A stretch of DNA of 26,375 nt from Gemmatimonadota bacterium (GTDB lineage: Bacteria > Gemmatimonadota > Gemmatimonadetes > Gemmatimonadales > GWC2-71-9). The DNA lies in assembly GCA_003221085.1 (NCBI GenBank), contig QHUD01000112.1, forward strand, positions 1 to 26,375, read 5' to 3'. Position numbers and translations under genes: made by a program. How positions within the stretch are numbered: position 1 is the first letter of the stretch; every line of letters begins with the position of its first letter. Below are positions 16,474-24,469 of the stretch, in pieces. Below the pieces are notes generated by a model. It was not told where the DNA came from. It did no database searches and saw only the letters and a program-made list of their open reading frames with translations.

Positions 16474-17723
16474 GCGGGCTCCACGGTGGATTGCGACAGA
16501 AGAAACGTAAACACCTTCTCCTCGGTAAGGCCGCGCTCCAGGTCGCGCAGCCGCTTGGCCTTCTCGAGCGCGGCGCGCAGCTCCGCGACCGGCGTCCCGC
16601 GCCGGGCCGCGAGCTCCTGGAGTCTCTGCTCGAGCTCCCCCTCGGTCGCGCGCAGGTTGTGGCGCTCCACGAGCCAGTCCAGGACGAGGTCGCGCCGGAC
16701 CTGCGCCTCGGCCACCGGCCGGAATTCCTGCGCGAAGTCCGGAAAGCGGTCCTCGGGGATCCCGTAGGCCTGGGCATACACGGCCAGCGCGCGCTCGACC
16801 AAGGGGCGCGGCGCGACGACACGGTTGGCCTGCACGATCTGCTCGATCAGGTCCCGGCGCACCTGGGCGTCCGCCTCGCGCTCGGCCTCCCGCTCGAGGT
16901 CCGCCCGCACGACCTTACGGAGCGCCTCGAGCGACTCGAAGTCCCCCACCTCGCGGGCGAATGCGTCGTCCAGCTCGGGCAGCTGCTGCCGCTTGATCTC
17001 GTGGAGCGTGATGCGCACGTCGCGCGGCTGGCCCCGCTTCGCCTCCTCGGGGAAGTCGTTCGGGAAACGCACGGTGGCGTCGACCGTCTCCCCGGGTAGC
17101 ATCCCCATGATCCGCTCCTCGACCTCCGGGATCGCGCGCCCCTCGCCCAGCACCAGCTGATAGGGTTGCGGGTCTTTGACCTGGTCGCCTTCGCGAGTCG
17201 CGATGGTCACCTGCACCAGGTCTTTCGGCTTGGGCTTGTCCCACGTGACGGGCGTCCACGGCGCCTTCTGCTCTCGCAGCTCGTTGAGCTGCGCCAGCAC
17301 CTGGTCTTCGGTGACCTTCGGCAGGGTGCGCTTCAGATGAAACTTGCCGATCCGCTCGAGCGCGAGCTCGGGCTTCACCTCCACGTGGAACTCGAAGGTG
17401 ACGGGGCCCCCGGTCGCGGCGTCCCACTTGAGGTTGTGAATGTGCGGGTCGGCGACCGGCTTCAGCGCTTCCTGCGCGAGCGCCGCCTTCCAGCTTTCGC
17501 GAATCAGGTCCTCGAGCGTCTGCTGCCGAATGTCCTCGGCGAACTGCTTCTTCACGAGCGCGGCCGGCGCCTTGCCCTTGCGGAACCCCGGGAGGCGCGC
17601 GCGCCGCTGGTAGGCGGACGTGGCGCGTGCTTCGGCCTCCTGAACCTGCTCCACAGGTACGGTGACGGCCAGTGACGTAGCTCCCGGCTCTTCCGCTGTC
17701 TTACGGACCTGAATGGCATTCAT
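16470..17723 (-). CDS. tig: Trigger factor (ribosome-associated chaperone)
   Basis: 417 residues, slightly short of the usual 430-450. The N-terminal ribosome-binding domain carries the signature GFRKGKAP (46-53). A central FKBP-like peptidyl-prolyl isomerase domain (about 155-245, PKDLVQVTIATREGD ... LPGETVDATVRFP) and the helical C-terminal chaperone arms (about 250-417) follow. It binds nascent chains at the ribosome exit. It is the first gene of the tig-clpP-clpX-engB series, an arrangement common in bacteria. ATG 17723 has no Shine-Dalgarno sequence. A TAGATT box (17733-17738, minus strand) ends 9 nt upstream, so the transcript may be almost leaderless, like that of the cyclase gene. Confidence 0.97.
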   Translation of the reverse strand: MNAIQVRKTAEEPGATSLAVTVPVEQVQEAEARATSAYQRRARLPGFRKGKAPAALVKKQFAEDIRQQTLEDLIRESWKAALAQEALKPVADPHIHNLKWDAATGGPVTFEFHVEVKPELALERIGKFHLKRTLPKVTEDQVLAQLNELREQKAPWTPVTWDKPKPKDLVQVTIATREGDQVKDPQPYQLVLGEGRAIPEVEERIMGMLPGETVDATVRFPNDFPEEAKRGQPRDVRITLHEIKRQQLPELDDAFAREVGDFESLEALRKVVRADLEREAEREADAQVRRDLIEQIVQANRVVAPRPLVERALAVYAQAYGIPEDRFPDFAQEFRPVAEAQVRRDLVLDWLVERHNLRATEGELEQRLQELAARRGTPVAELRAALEKAKRLRDLERGLTEEKVFTFLLSQSTVEPA

Positions 17724-17744
17724 GTGCGCGTAAATCTAACTAAT

Positions 17745-17765
17745 GCGTGGTGAGTGGTGCGTGGT
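17745..17765. repeat. Three tandem heptamers GCGTGGT-GAGTGGT-GCGTGGT
   Basis: A short exact-period repeat in the 52-nt gap between tig and the DUF421 gene. The outer units are identical; the middle differs at one base. It may be a remnant of a larger intergenic repeat. No function is evident. Confidence 0.6.
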
Positions 17766-17775
17766 TCTCGCCCGG

Positions 17776-18297
17776 TCACGGATTCCGTCGCAAGCTCTTG
17801 ATCCGGTGATGCGGCCGCTCGCCCGTCTTGATATCGTCGTAGCGCACGACGCTGATCGCCCCGTCGGGCTCGAGCACGGCCAGCATCACGTCGGCGACGT
17901 CGGTGACGCCGTGCTCGCGCAGCGCTTGACGCAGTTCGTCGCGCGTGATGCCGGCGCGCCCGAGATGCTCCGTGAGGATCTTGCCGCTGTGAATCAGCAT
18001 GATGCCCTCGCCGGCGAGCAGCTTCGCGAGCCCCCGGCTCCGCACCCGCCACCACTGGATGACACGGTGCCAGCCGATCAACACGCCAGCCGCGACCAGT
18101 CCGCCCGCGAGGCTCGTGTCGGGCCCCACCATCGCGTTCTGCACGGCATTCGCGATGATGAGGAGCAGCACCAGGTCGAACGTGGACATCTGGCCGAGCT
18201 GACGGGTGCCCGTGAGACGCAGCCCCACCAGCAGCGCGAGGTAGACGACCGACGTCCGCAGGGCGACGTCGAGCAATGTGTGCCAGGAGGCGGTCAA
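17776..18297 (-). CDS. YetF/DUF421-family membrane protein
   Basis: 173 residues. Three hydrophobic segments (about 10-28, 40-58 and 62-82) contain the family motif GLRLTGTRQLGQMSTFDLVLL and the nearby IANAVQNAMVGPDTSLAGGL. A cytoplasmic alpha/beta domain follows: LLAGEGIMLIHSGKILTEHL, GITRDELRQALREHGV, VADVMLAVLEPDGAISVV. Family members are inner-membrane proteins of poorly known role; YetF in Bacillus has been linked to spore germination and stress. The length is below the 200-230 usual because the terminal domain ends early after RYDDIKTGERPHHRIKSL. It is 52 nt upstream of tig on the same strand, but a functional connection is unproven. Confidence 0.9.
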   Translation of the reverse strand: MTASWHTLLDVALRTSVVYLALLVGLRLTGTRQLGQMSTFDLVLLLIIANAVQNAMVGPDTSLAGGLVAAGVLIGWHRVIQWWRVRSRGLAKLLAGEGIMLIHSGKILTEHLGRAGITRDELRQALREHGVTDVADVMLAVLEPDGAISVVRYDDIKTGERPHHRIKSLRRNP

Positions 18298-18445
18298 GGT
18301 TGCCTAAAGTACGAGCCTTCGCCGTGCGTGCCTAGTGACCCGTGGTGTCGGTCGAGGGACACGAACCGCCGTCGACAGACGGCCACCACCGTCGTGAGGC
18401 ACCTCACGCCGTGCGCAGTGACAGTGGGTCCATAATGGTTGGGAG

Positions 18446-18506
18446 CCGTGATACAACACGGTCCGAACAAGCCCCGTTGCGCCCGCGAGGTGGCCGACGG
18501 GGCTTG
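18446..18506 (+). promoter_or_regulatory. Hairpin-rich leader of the secreted protein gene
   Basis: Two successive stems lie in the 277-nt gap between the DUF421 gene and the secreted-protein gene. CCGTG (18446-18450) pairs with CACGG (18457-18461) around a 6-nt loop. CAAGCCCCGT (18468-18477) pairs perfectly with ACGGGGCTTG (18497-18506) around a 19-nt loop. A CATAAT box at 18431-18436 could be the -10 of a transcript that carries them. No T-run follows on either strand, so a plain terminator is less likely. The rest of the gap (18298-18430 and 18507-18560) shows nothing else that I can name. Confidence 0.4.
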
Positions 18507-18574
18507 GTGTTTCATGCGGTCTCTAGCGCCCATCGTGCAGCCGTTCGCAGGTATACCGATTCCAGGGAGGAGTC

Positions 18575-19222
18575 ATGCGTTTCACATTTCACTTGGCCGC
18601 CACCATGGCGGCCGCGCTGACCGCGACGGCCGTGGCCGCCGCGCAGACGGGCAATGGCGCGCCCAGCGGCCCGCATTACAATCTCAACATCATCGGCGTT
18701 TCGCACGACAAGAATCCCAACATGAATGGCAATGGGAGCGGCAACGTCATCTTCGTGGACCTCGGGACGAAGAGCGGCGTCGCCGTGACGACGAAGATTC
18801 TCCTCAGTCAGGCGGCCGACGGCGTGTTCGAGGTGCTCGACAAGAACGGGACGGACGGCGAAGCCTCCTTCGCCCTCCCCGTCCCAGGCACCTACACCGT
18901 CTGGGCACGCGCGCTCGGCACGCCGGGTGGGCAGTCGAAAATCGCCACCTGCGCGACGTTCGTCGATCCCACTACGGGCGTGTCGTCGATCCTGTGCTCG
19001 ACCGACAACGAAGTCTTCGTGCGCGGGACGGGCAAGAGCAGTTTCCGCAACGTGACCACCGCGCTTACGACCATTTCCCTCGTACTGGGGAGCCCGGCCC
19101 AGCTAGCGTGCGGCGCGCCGACCGTGAGCTTGTTCGACGCGTGTCTGCAGGACTTCCTCTGGCAGTACGACAACAATGGGCTGAAGCTGCTGCAGGTGCG
19201 GTTCTACCCGAACCCCTCCTAA
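18575..19222 (+). CDS. Secreted protein of unknown function
   Basis: 215 residues. A strong Shine-Dalgarno AGGGAGGAG precedes ATG 18575. The signal peptide MRFTFHLAATMAAALTATAV ends AAAQ. The mature protein starts with an Asn/Gly-rich stretch, GPHYNLNIIGVSHDKNPN followed by MNGNGSGNVIFVDLG, then Ser/Thr/Val-rich beta strands: LLSQAADGVFEVLDKNG, FALPVPGTYTVWARALGTPGG. Four cysteines (CATF, LCST, LACG, DACL) could form two disulfides. I recognise the opening as a recurrent motif of exported proteins but not a function. It may be a small all-beta extracellular domain. It has its own leader and a hairpin terminator, so it appears to be a single-gene unit. Confidence 0.85.
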   Translation: MRFTFHLAATMAAALTATAVAAAQTGNGAPSGPHYNLNIIGVSHDKNPNMNGNGSGNVIFVDLGTKSGVAVTTKILLSQAADGVFEVLDKNGTDGEASFALPVPGTYTVWARALGTPGGQSKIATCATFVDPTTGVSSILCSTDNEVFVRGTGKSSFRNVTTALTTISLVLGSPAQLACGAPTVSLFDACLQDFLWQYDNNGLKLLQVRFYPNPS

Positions 19223-19231
19223 CACGGAACA

Positions 19232-19269
19232 GTCGGTCGGCGCCCCGGTGTGATGGGGCGCCGACTGAC
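19232..19269. terminator. Hairpin terminator between convergent genes
   Basis: GTCGGTCGGCGCCCC (19232-19246) pairs with GGGGCGCCGACTGAC (19255-19269), 15 bp with one G-U pair and an 8-nt loop. It lies just after the secreted-protein stop (19220-19222) and 26 nt past the end of the S9 peptidase gene on the other strand. The stem is strong but has no U-tract on either side. Confidence 0.55.
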
Positions 19270-19295
19270 GCGTGATCCACGGTGCCGCGGCGCGG

Positions 19296-21308
19296 TCATC
19301 TCACGTCGTACAGCGTGGTCGGTTTTCCCTGCAGGTACTTGTCGAACCAGTTGAGGATGTGCTGCAGCCGCTCGACCCGGTGCACGGGCTTGCCGGAGCG
19401 CGACAGCTCGTGCGACTCGCCGGGGAAGCGCACCTGCACGGTGGTCTTGTGGAGGTACTTGAGCGCGCGGAACATCGCCTCACCGCCCTGAGTGGGTGGC
19501 GTCCGAAAGTCCGCGTCGCCCAGGATGAACATCAGGGGCGTGGTGATCGAGTCCGCGTAGCGCACCGGTGAGCGCGTGAGAAATTCCTGGGGATCGCGGA
19601 ACGGCGTGGAGCGAAACCACGACGGCTGGAAGAGCGTGAAGTCGGCCGTGTACCAGAAGCCCAGCCAGTCGGCCACGTCGCGCTGCGATACGGCGGCGGC
19701 GAAGCGGTGCGTGTGGCTCACGGTCCAGTCGGTGAGCAGCCCCCCTCCCGATCCGCCCGTCACGCCCAGCTTGGTCGAATCCACGTACCCGCGACGGATC
19801 ACGGAATCCACCGCGATCATCAGGTCCTTGTAATCGTCCCCGGGATACTTGTACTGGATGATGTTGCCGAACTCCTGCCCGTACGTGGTGCTCCCCCGCG
19901 GGTTGGGATAGACCACCACGTAGCCCTTGGCGGCCATCCACTGCATCTCGTGGAAGAAGATGTAGCCGTAGGCGGTGTGCGGCCCGCCATGAATGTCCAG
20001 GATCAGCGGATACCTCTGGCCGGGCGTGAAGCCCACCGGCTTCAGGATCCACGTCTCGATCTTCTTGCCGTCGAAGCTCGTGTACCAGAAGTCCTCGGGC
20101 GTGACGAGCTGGCGCTTCGCGAAGAGCGAGTCATTGACATGGGTGAGCTGGCTGAGGTGCTTGGTCTGCGCGTCGAGCGCGTACACGTCGGGGAGGTGGG
20201 TCGGGTCGCCGATCGTCAAGGCGAGGCGGCGGCCGTCGGGCGTGGCGGTGTAGCCGAGGACGGCGTGATCTCCGGTGGTCCCGTCCGGCGTCCAGGTGGT
20301 GGGCGCGCCTCCGCCCCCGCGCGGCGGCGCTTGGTCGCCAATGACGTCGGTCCCCATGTCGAAGTCGTAATCCGCGGTGAGGTTCTTGGCCCGTCCATCC
20401 CGCCACACGAACAGGTCGGCCTGATTGTACGAGCGGCTCGCTCGGGGATTGACCCAGCCGCGGAAGGCGACCGCCTTCCCGTCGGGTGCGAGCGAGGGCG
20501 CGAACACGGGACCGTTGATGTCGACGATGGTGTCGAGCGCACCGCCCCCGGCCGGGACCGCGTAGACGTTGTTGTCGGGCGGGTAATAGTACGACTCGAC
20601 CATGCGGTCCGAGACGAAGTAGATCCGCGCGCCGTCGCGACTCCTCTGCGGCGCGTTCTCATCGAACGGGCCCGACGTCACCTGGCGCGCCTTCGCGGGC
20701 TCGTCACCGGGCATGCCGGCCGGCACCGTCCAGATGTGAGTGTGCTCCGCCGGATCCACATATCCTTCGTCGTCGGTCCGGAACTCCGCCTGCGTGACGA
20801 TGCGAACGTCGCTCTTCGGCTCGTCGCCCTTGTCCCTATCCTTCTTGGCCAGATCCTCCACGGTGGTGGTGCTCGTGAAGGCGATGGTCTTGCCGTCGGG
20901 CGACCACGCCGCCGGTGAGGCGCCTTTGGGGACGTCGGTCAGCTGCTGCGCCTCGCCGCCCGACAACGGCAGGAGATGGAGCTGCGGCCGGCCGTCCTTG
21001 GAACGCAGGAACGCGAGCGTCGTGCCGTCGGGCGACCAGCGCGGCGCGGCGTCGTGCGGGCCCGCGGTGAGCCGCCGGGGTGTCGCCGCGCCGTCGGTGC
21101 CCACGATCTACAGGCTCGTCTCGTAGCCGTCGTGCTTCGCGTTCACGGTCACGAGCACGTAGGCCGCGTAGCGCCCGTCGGGCGAGATCTGGGGGCTCGC
21201 CACCCAGCGGAACGCGAACAGGTCGCTGTCCGAGATGGCGCGTTGCTGCGCGGCGAGCGGGGTCAGGCCGCAGGTGGCGACGAGGGCCAGCAGCAGGGTT
21301 GGGCGCAT
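19296..21308 (-). pseudogene. S9-family prolyl oligopeptidase/dipeptidyl aminopeptidase, interrupted by an amber codon
   Basis: The full frame of 671 codons has a signal peptide (MRPTLLLALVATCGLTPLAA from ATG 21308), a WD/TolB-like beta-propeller (SPDG repeats) and an alpha/beta hydrolase domain. The triad is present: Ser in TGGSGGG (codon 19749-19751), Asp in LGDADFRTPP, His in GESHELSR. Codon 67 (21108-21110) is TAG. The context ETSL-stop-IVGTDG matches the usual SLW.V..DG, so TGG to TAG is likely. A restart at GTG 21104 would give 602 residues without a signal. A second lesion is probable: the propeller jumps from WTPDG to TTGDHAV (junction near 20280) where relatives carry one more strand pair. 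It starts 3 nt after the M20 gene stop. Alternatives are a sequencing error or amber read-through. Confidence 0.85.
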
Positions 21309-21311
21309 GGG

Positions 21312-22757
21312 TCAATTCCCCGTCGGCTCGGGGACTGTCGGCAGCGGATACGCGGTCCGCAGGGCCGCGAGATACTCGCCGTACAGGCCTTTCAGACCGT
21401 CGAATTCGCGCTTCACGGCTGCCCGATACGGCGCGTCGGTGGCGAAATGGTACAGCACCGCGGTCATGGTCTGCGCATCGATGAGGAAACCGCGATGGCC
21501 AACCTCGCCGAGCGCGTCCGCTTCCATCTCGAAGGTGTGGTAGCCGCCATTCGAGCTGTGGGCGGTGACCCCCACGCCTGGGATCTGGGTCGCGACGCTC
21601 CCCGTCTCCTCGTAGGGCAACGGCCGTCCAGACTCGTCGTCCACCTTGGTCGCGCCGAATCGCTTCATGTACACGAAGGCGACATCGTTCAGCGCCGCCA
21701 CCGAGATGCCGTTGCGCGAGGACGAGTCGAGGTCGATGCGGACCTTCGTGCCGGTGGCGAGCGCGGCGCCCCGCGCGGCGTCGTTCACGCGGTCCGTCAC
21801 CTGTGCCAAGTAGACCGGGTCGGGATAGCGGATCCAGAATTCCGCGGCGGCGCGGTCCGGGACGACGTTCGGTGCCTTGCCCCCCTCGGTGATGATCCCC
21901 TGGATCTTGGTCTCCGGCCGCACCGTCTTGCGCAGGCCGTCGATGTGATTGAACAGCTCGATCACGCCCATCAGGGCGTCCCGCCCGTCCCACGCCTGGT
22001 GCTGATGCGCCGGCGCCCCCGAGAACACGTAGTGCACGACGTTGATGTTCATGCAGCAGCTGCCGAAACCGGGACCGGGCGCCTGCGTCGCGGTGGACGA
22101 ATGGGAGCGGATGAGCACGTCCGCGCCCTTGAAGACGCCGGCGTTCTGCATGAGCGTCTTGGCGGCGGGCGACGCGAGCTCTTCCGCCGGCGTCCCATAC
22201 ACCGTCACCGTTCCGGGAGTCTTGGAGCTCGTGAGGAATTCCCCGACGGCGACCGCCGCGGCGAGCCCCACGGGTCCCTGGGCGCTGTGCTGGTCGCCGT
22301 GGAAGTCGCGGCTGGTGCCCCGCAGCGCGTCGTACTCGACGATGACGCCGAGGTTCGGGCCGGGGGTGCCCTTCCGGTACCGCGCCACGAAGGCCGTCTT
22401 GAGACCCGCCACGCCCGGCTCCACGTCGAACCCGTGGGCGGTGAGATAGTCGGTGAGGATCTTCACCGAGCGCTCCTCCTTCCAGCCGGTCTCCGGATGA
22501 CGCGTGATGTCGTCGGCCATCGCCAGCAGCTCCCGGTCCATCAGCTCCTTGGCACGGGCGATCACGGCATCGCGCCGCGCGTCGCGTGCCACCGTGAGCC
22601 GCGCGACGAGCGGCCGCAGGGCGAGCGAGCGCTCGAGCTCGTCCATCCGGCGGATGACGTCGGCAGCGGCGCTTTTCTCGGTCGCCGTCTCCTGGGCCGC
22701 CGCGGCGGGGGGAGCGACGAGCAGGACGACGGTAGTGACGAAGCAGGCGAAACGCAT
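21312..22757 (-). CDS. Secreted M20-family amidohydrolase (AbgB-like)
   Basis: 481 residues from ATG 22757; GAGG seven nt upstream supports it over the overlapping GTG 22760. A signal peptide (MRFACFVTTVVLLVAPPAAA, ending AAQ) sends it out of the cytoplasm. M20 features: DDITRHPETGWKEERS, the strand GVIVEYDAL, DQHSAQGPVGLAAAVAV in place of the usual CGHN loop (His kept, Cys replaced by Asp), the catalytic glutamates in YGTPAEE, a ligand His in IRSHSS and a lid domain (about 235-350). Relatives such as p-aminobenzoyl-glutamate hydrolase or aminoacylase cleave amide-linked amino acids with two metal ions. Substrate is not predictable. It is co-directional with the S9 peptidase gene 3 nt downstream, suggesting extracellular peptide use. 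It is divergent from the gene at 22866. Confidence 0.92.
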   Translation of the reverse strand: MRFACFVTTVVLLVAPPAAAAQETATEKSAAADVIRRMDELERSLALRPLVARLTVARDARRDAVIARAKELMDRELLAMADDITRHPETGWKEERSVKILTDYLTAHGFDVEPGVAGLKTAFVARYRKGTPGPNLGVIVEYDALRGTSRDFHGDQHSAQGPVGLAAAVAVGEFLTSSKTPGTVTVYGTPAEELASPAAKTLMQNAGVFKGADVLIRSHSSTATQAPGPGFGSCCMNINVVHYVFSGAPAHQHQAWDGRDALMGVIELFNHIDGLRKTVRPETKIQGIITEGGKAPNVVPDRAAAEFWIRYPDPVYLAQVTDRVNDAARGAALATGTKVRIDLDSSSRNGISVAALNDVAFVYMKRFGATKVDDESGRPLPYEETGSVATQIPGVGVTAHSSNGGYHTFEMEADALGEVGHRGFLIDAQTMTAVLYHFATDAPYRAAVKREFDGLKGLYGEYLAALRTAYPLPTVPEPTGN

Positions 22758-22865
22758 CACCGGACCTCAGGCTCACGGGGGAGGCGAAAACTTACCGGCC
22801 CGGCGAACCGGCGCCAGCGCTCGCCCTCTTGCCTGGGACGTCCGCCGCGTCATACCTTGGGCCGT

Positions 22866-23294
22866 GTGAGCCTGAAGATCGTCTTCAACGGCAAGGAATA
22901 CGACAGCGTCGACGTGATGCCGCCCGATGTCCGCAAGGAGTATGAGGTGGCGCTCGAGACCCTGAGGAAAGCCGGCGACGCGGACATCCTGTCCCTGCTG
23001 CAGCGGGGCGGAGAAACCCGCATCCAGACGACGGTCCGTGAGGTCGTCGTCAACGGGAAAAAATACGACAGCCTCGACGCGATGCCGCCCGACGTCCGGC
23101 GAACCTACGAGCAGGCGATGGCGCAGCTCGCGCCCGGTGGAACGGGGGTGAGGCCGCCGGCGGTGTCCGCGGCTCGAACGATGCGACCGCCGTCGATCGA
23201 TCAGGACGAAGCGCCAGGCGGCGGGATGTGGCGCATTCCGTTCTGGATCGCCGTGGGTGCTCTGGGGGCGTGGTGGCTGCTCCGTCACGGGTGA
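22866..23294 (+). CDS. Tail-anchored protein with two NGKxYDS-MPPDVR modules
   Basis: 142 residues from GTG 22866. Two copies of one module are obvious: FNGKEYDSVDVMPPDVRKEY (8-27) and VNGKKYDSLDAMPPDVRRTY (about 61-80), each followed by a helix (EVALETLRKA; EQAMAQLAPG). The shared motif is NGKxYDSxDxMPPDVR. A Pro/Ala linker leads to one C-terminal membrane helix (MWRIPFWIAVGALGAWWLLR), with no signal peptide, so both modules should face the cytoplasm. I know no function for this module. It may be a small ligand- or protein-binding unit in an inner-membrane complex. The next gene, a zinc-ribbon protein, starts 5 nt after its stop, so the two are almost surely one operon. Confidence 0.88.
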   Translation: MSLKIVFNGKEYDSVDVMPPDVRKEYEVALETLRKAGDADILSLLQRGGETRIQTTVREVVVNGKKYDSLDAMPPDVRRTYEQAMAQLAPGGTGVRPPAVSAARTMRPPSIDQDEAPGGGMWRIPFWIAVGALGAWWLLRHG

Positions 23295-23299
23295 GGTGA

Positions 23300-23674
23300 G
23301 TGCCCACGCCCCCCGCTGCCGCTCAGCGCTGGGCCCGCCTGCGCGAGGATATCCCGTGCGCGCTGCGCCGCGGTGCGTGGTACGTCGTGCGGAGCCTCGG
23401 CCCGGATGAGGCGGTCCTCGAGGTGGACAACACGGCGGTGCGGATTCCCAAGGACGCACTCGAGATCACCGAGACGCGGCCGAACCGGTGGACCATTGTG
23501 CCGCGCCCCGCCGCGGCGGAGAAGCTGCCGGAGAGTTGGGGGTACTTCTACGTCGTGTGCCCCAACTGCGCGGCACGCGCGCCGGTGGGCCGCCCGTCCG
23601 GCGAGAAGCGCTGCACGCGCTGCGAGCAGTCGTTCGCGGTCGCGTGGGACGAACGCTACCTCAGGACCAGTTGA
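23300..23674 (+). CDS. Small zinc-ribbon protein, copy A
   Basis: 124 residues from GTG 23300, with GAGGTGA overlapping the preceding stop as ribosome-binding site. The N-terminal half contains RWARLREDI, LRRGAWYVV (23-31), AVLEVDNTAVRIPKDALEI and RWTIVPRP (63-70), a small beta fold. The C-terminal half is a zinc ribbon with C87-x2-C90 and C105-x2-C108, ending FAVAWDERYL. Two relatives lie within 2.5 kb: a broken copy at 24147-24421 and an intact one at 25815-26192. All share the WARLR, LRRGxWY and FAV motifs; A and the 25815 copy also share the RW..VPRP and DERYL motifs. The N-terminal part looks like a PilZ- or SH3-like barrel, but this is a guess. Function is unknown; a single zinc ribbon could bind nucleic acid or a protein partner. 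Confidence 0.88.
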   Translation: MPTPPAAAQRWARLREDIPCALRRGAWYVVRSLGPDEAVLEVDNTAVRIPKDALEITETRPNRWTIVPRPAAAEKLPESWGYFYVVCPNCAARAPVGRPSGEKRCTRCEQSFAVAWDERYLRTS

Positions 23675-23715
23675 GCCCTTGAGCTCGACCGGGCCACACG
23701 CTTAAGATCCGCGTC

Positions 23716-24150
23716 ATGGTCCGCGGCCCGACCCCGATCAACATCCTCCTCGTCGAAGACGACCCGAGCGACGTCGAGCTCACCCGGCGCGCCCTGCAGC
23801 GCGCCAAATTGCAGAACCGCGTTTGGATCGTGGGAGACGGTGTGGAGGCGCTCGCGTTCCTGCGACGCGAGGGACCGCACCGCAGCGTGCCCCGGCCCGA
23901 CCTCGTCCTGCTGGACTTGAAGCTCCCCAACCTCGACGGCCGTGACGTCCTGATGCGGATCCGCGAAGAGTGGCAGAGCCTTCCGGTGGTGGTTCTCACC
24001 GCATCCGATTCCGAGCACGAGCGGCTGGCGGCGCTCGCCGCCGACGGCTTCCTCACCAAGCCAGTGGACTTCGCGCGTCTCGAGTCGGTGATTCGGGGGA
24101 TCGCGGGGCTAGGGTGGGCGATTGTGAAAACGGCACGCGCCCAGAGTTAG
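23716..24150 (+). CDS. Stand-alone response regulator (Rcp1/CheY-like)
   Basis: 144 residues: one receiver domain and nothing else. The acidic pair is VEDD (13-16), the phospho-acceptor D67 is in LVLLDLKLP, T95 is in VVLTAS and K115 in LTKPV. The long loop after the second helix and the C-terminal IAGLGWAIVKTA resemble the Rcp1 type that partners bacteriophytochrome kinases. It probably acts as a phosphate shuttle or protein-interaction switch. No kinase gene adjoins it; the hybrid kinase at 8542-10671 is a possible but unsupported partner. It is 41 nt after zinc-ribbon copy A on the same strand. Its stop codon overlaps the end of the broken zinc-ribbon copy B on the other strand. Confidence 0.95.
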   Translation: MVRGPTPINILLVEDDPSDVELTRRALQRAKLQNRVWIVGDGVEALAFLRREGPHRSVPRPDLVLLDLKLPNLDGRDVLMRIREEWQSLPVVVLTASDSEHERLAALAADGFLTKPVDFARLESVIRGIAGLGWAIVKTARAQS

Positions 24151-24421
24151 GCGCGAGCGACCTGGTTGTGGTTCACCTCGACGGCGAACAATCCGTGGCA
24201 CCCTGGGCACCGCAGCCGCTGGCCTTGGGGCGGCTGCGGACGACTTCGAGATAGGCGAGCGGGACGATCGCGGTCTTCCGGCGCACTTCGAGGACGGCTT
24301 CATCCGTCGCGAGGCTGAGGACGGGATACCACGCCCCCCGGCGTAGCTGGCACCGCTGCACGTCCTCACGCAGTCGCGCCCACCGCTCCGCTGACGAGGT
24401 CTCGAGAGGTACTGCTGCCAC
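24147..24421 (-). pseudogene. Small zinc-ribbon protein, copy B (internal deletion and frameshift)
   Basis: GTG 24421, with GAGGAG five nt upstream, opens a protein that matches copies A and C: AERWARLREDVQRCQLRRGA, WYPVLSLATDEAVLEV, IVPLAYLEVVRSRP. After that Pro (about 24227) the family segment RW..VPRP through the first CxxC is gone, and the frame ends out of phase at 24173. Shifting by one base restores the family ending: QRLRCPGCHGLFAVEVNH down to TAA 24147-24149. About 37 residues are missing compared with copy A, and the loss is not a multiple of three. The first zinc knuckle is therefore lost and the second is unreadable. The 83-codon product would keep only the N-terminal fold. Confidence 0.8.
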
Positions 24422-24469
24422 TGTTACTCCTCTGCCGCACGTCTTTAACTGCACATGCTGCGCAGGGTA

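Noticed and set aside
19232..19269. Third copy of the 28-bp palindrome
   Set aside because: Shares only a GGCGCCCC-type core; arms and loop differ, so it is treated as a terminator hairpin.
21108..21110. TAG read as pyrrolysine
   Set aside because: No Pyl machinery in view and the position is a Trp in relatives; mutation or base error is simpler.
20836..22776. Long minus-strand open frame overlapping the M20 gene in another phase
   Set aside because: Arg/Gly/Ala-rich with no motif; the M20 frame carries signal peptide and family motifs.
22829..22856. Promoter TTGCCT-16-CATACC upstream of 22866
   Set aside because: Both hexamers are weak and the region is GC-rich; not above background.
20976..22865. 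Plus-strand open frame running from the S9 gene through the M20 gene into the NGKxYDS gene
   Set aside because: Only the part from GTG 22866 has real protein features; the rest is antisense to well-defined peptidase genes.
24173..24421. Programmed frameshift in zinc-ribbon copy B
   Set aside because: No slippery heptamer is seen at the junction and a conserved block of about 37 residues is also missing, which a frameshift cannot explain.
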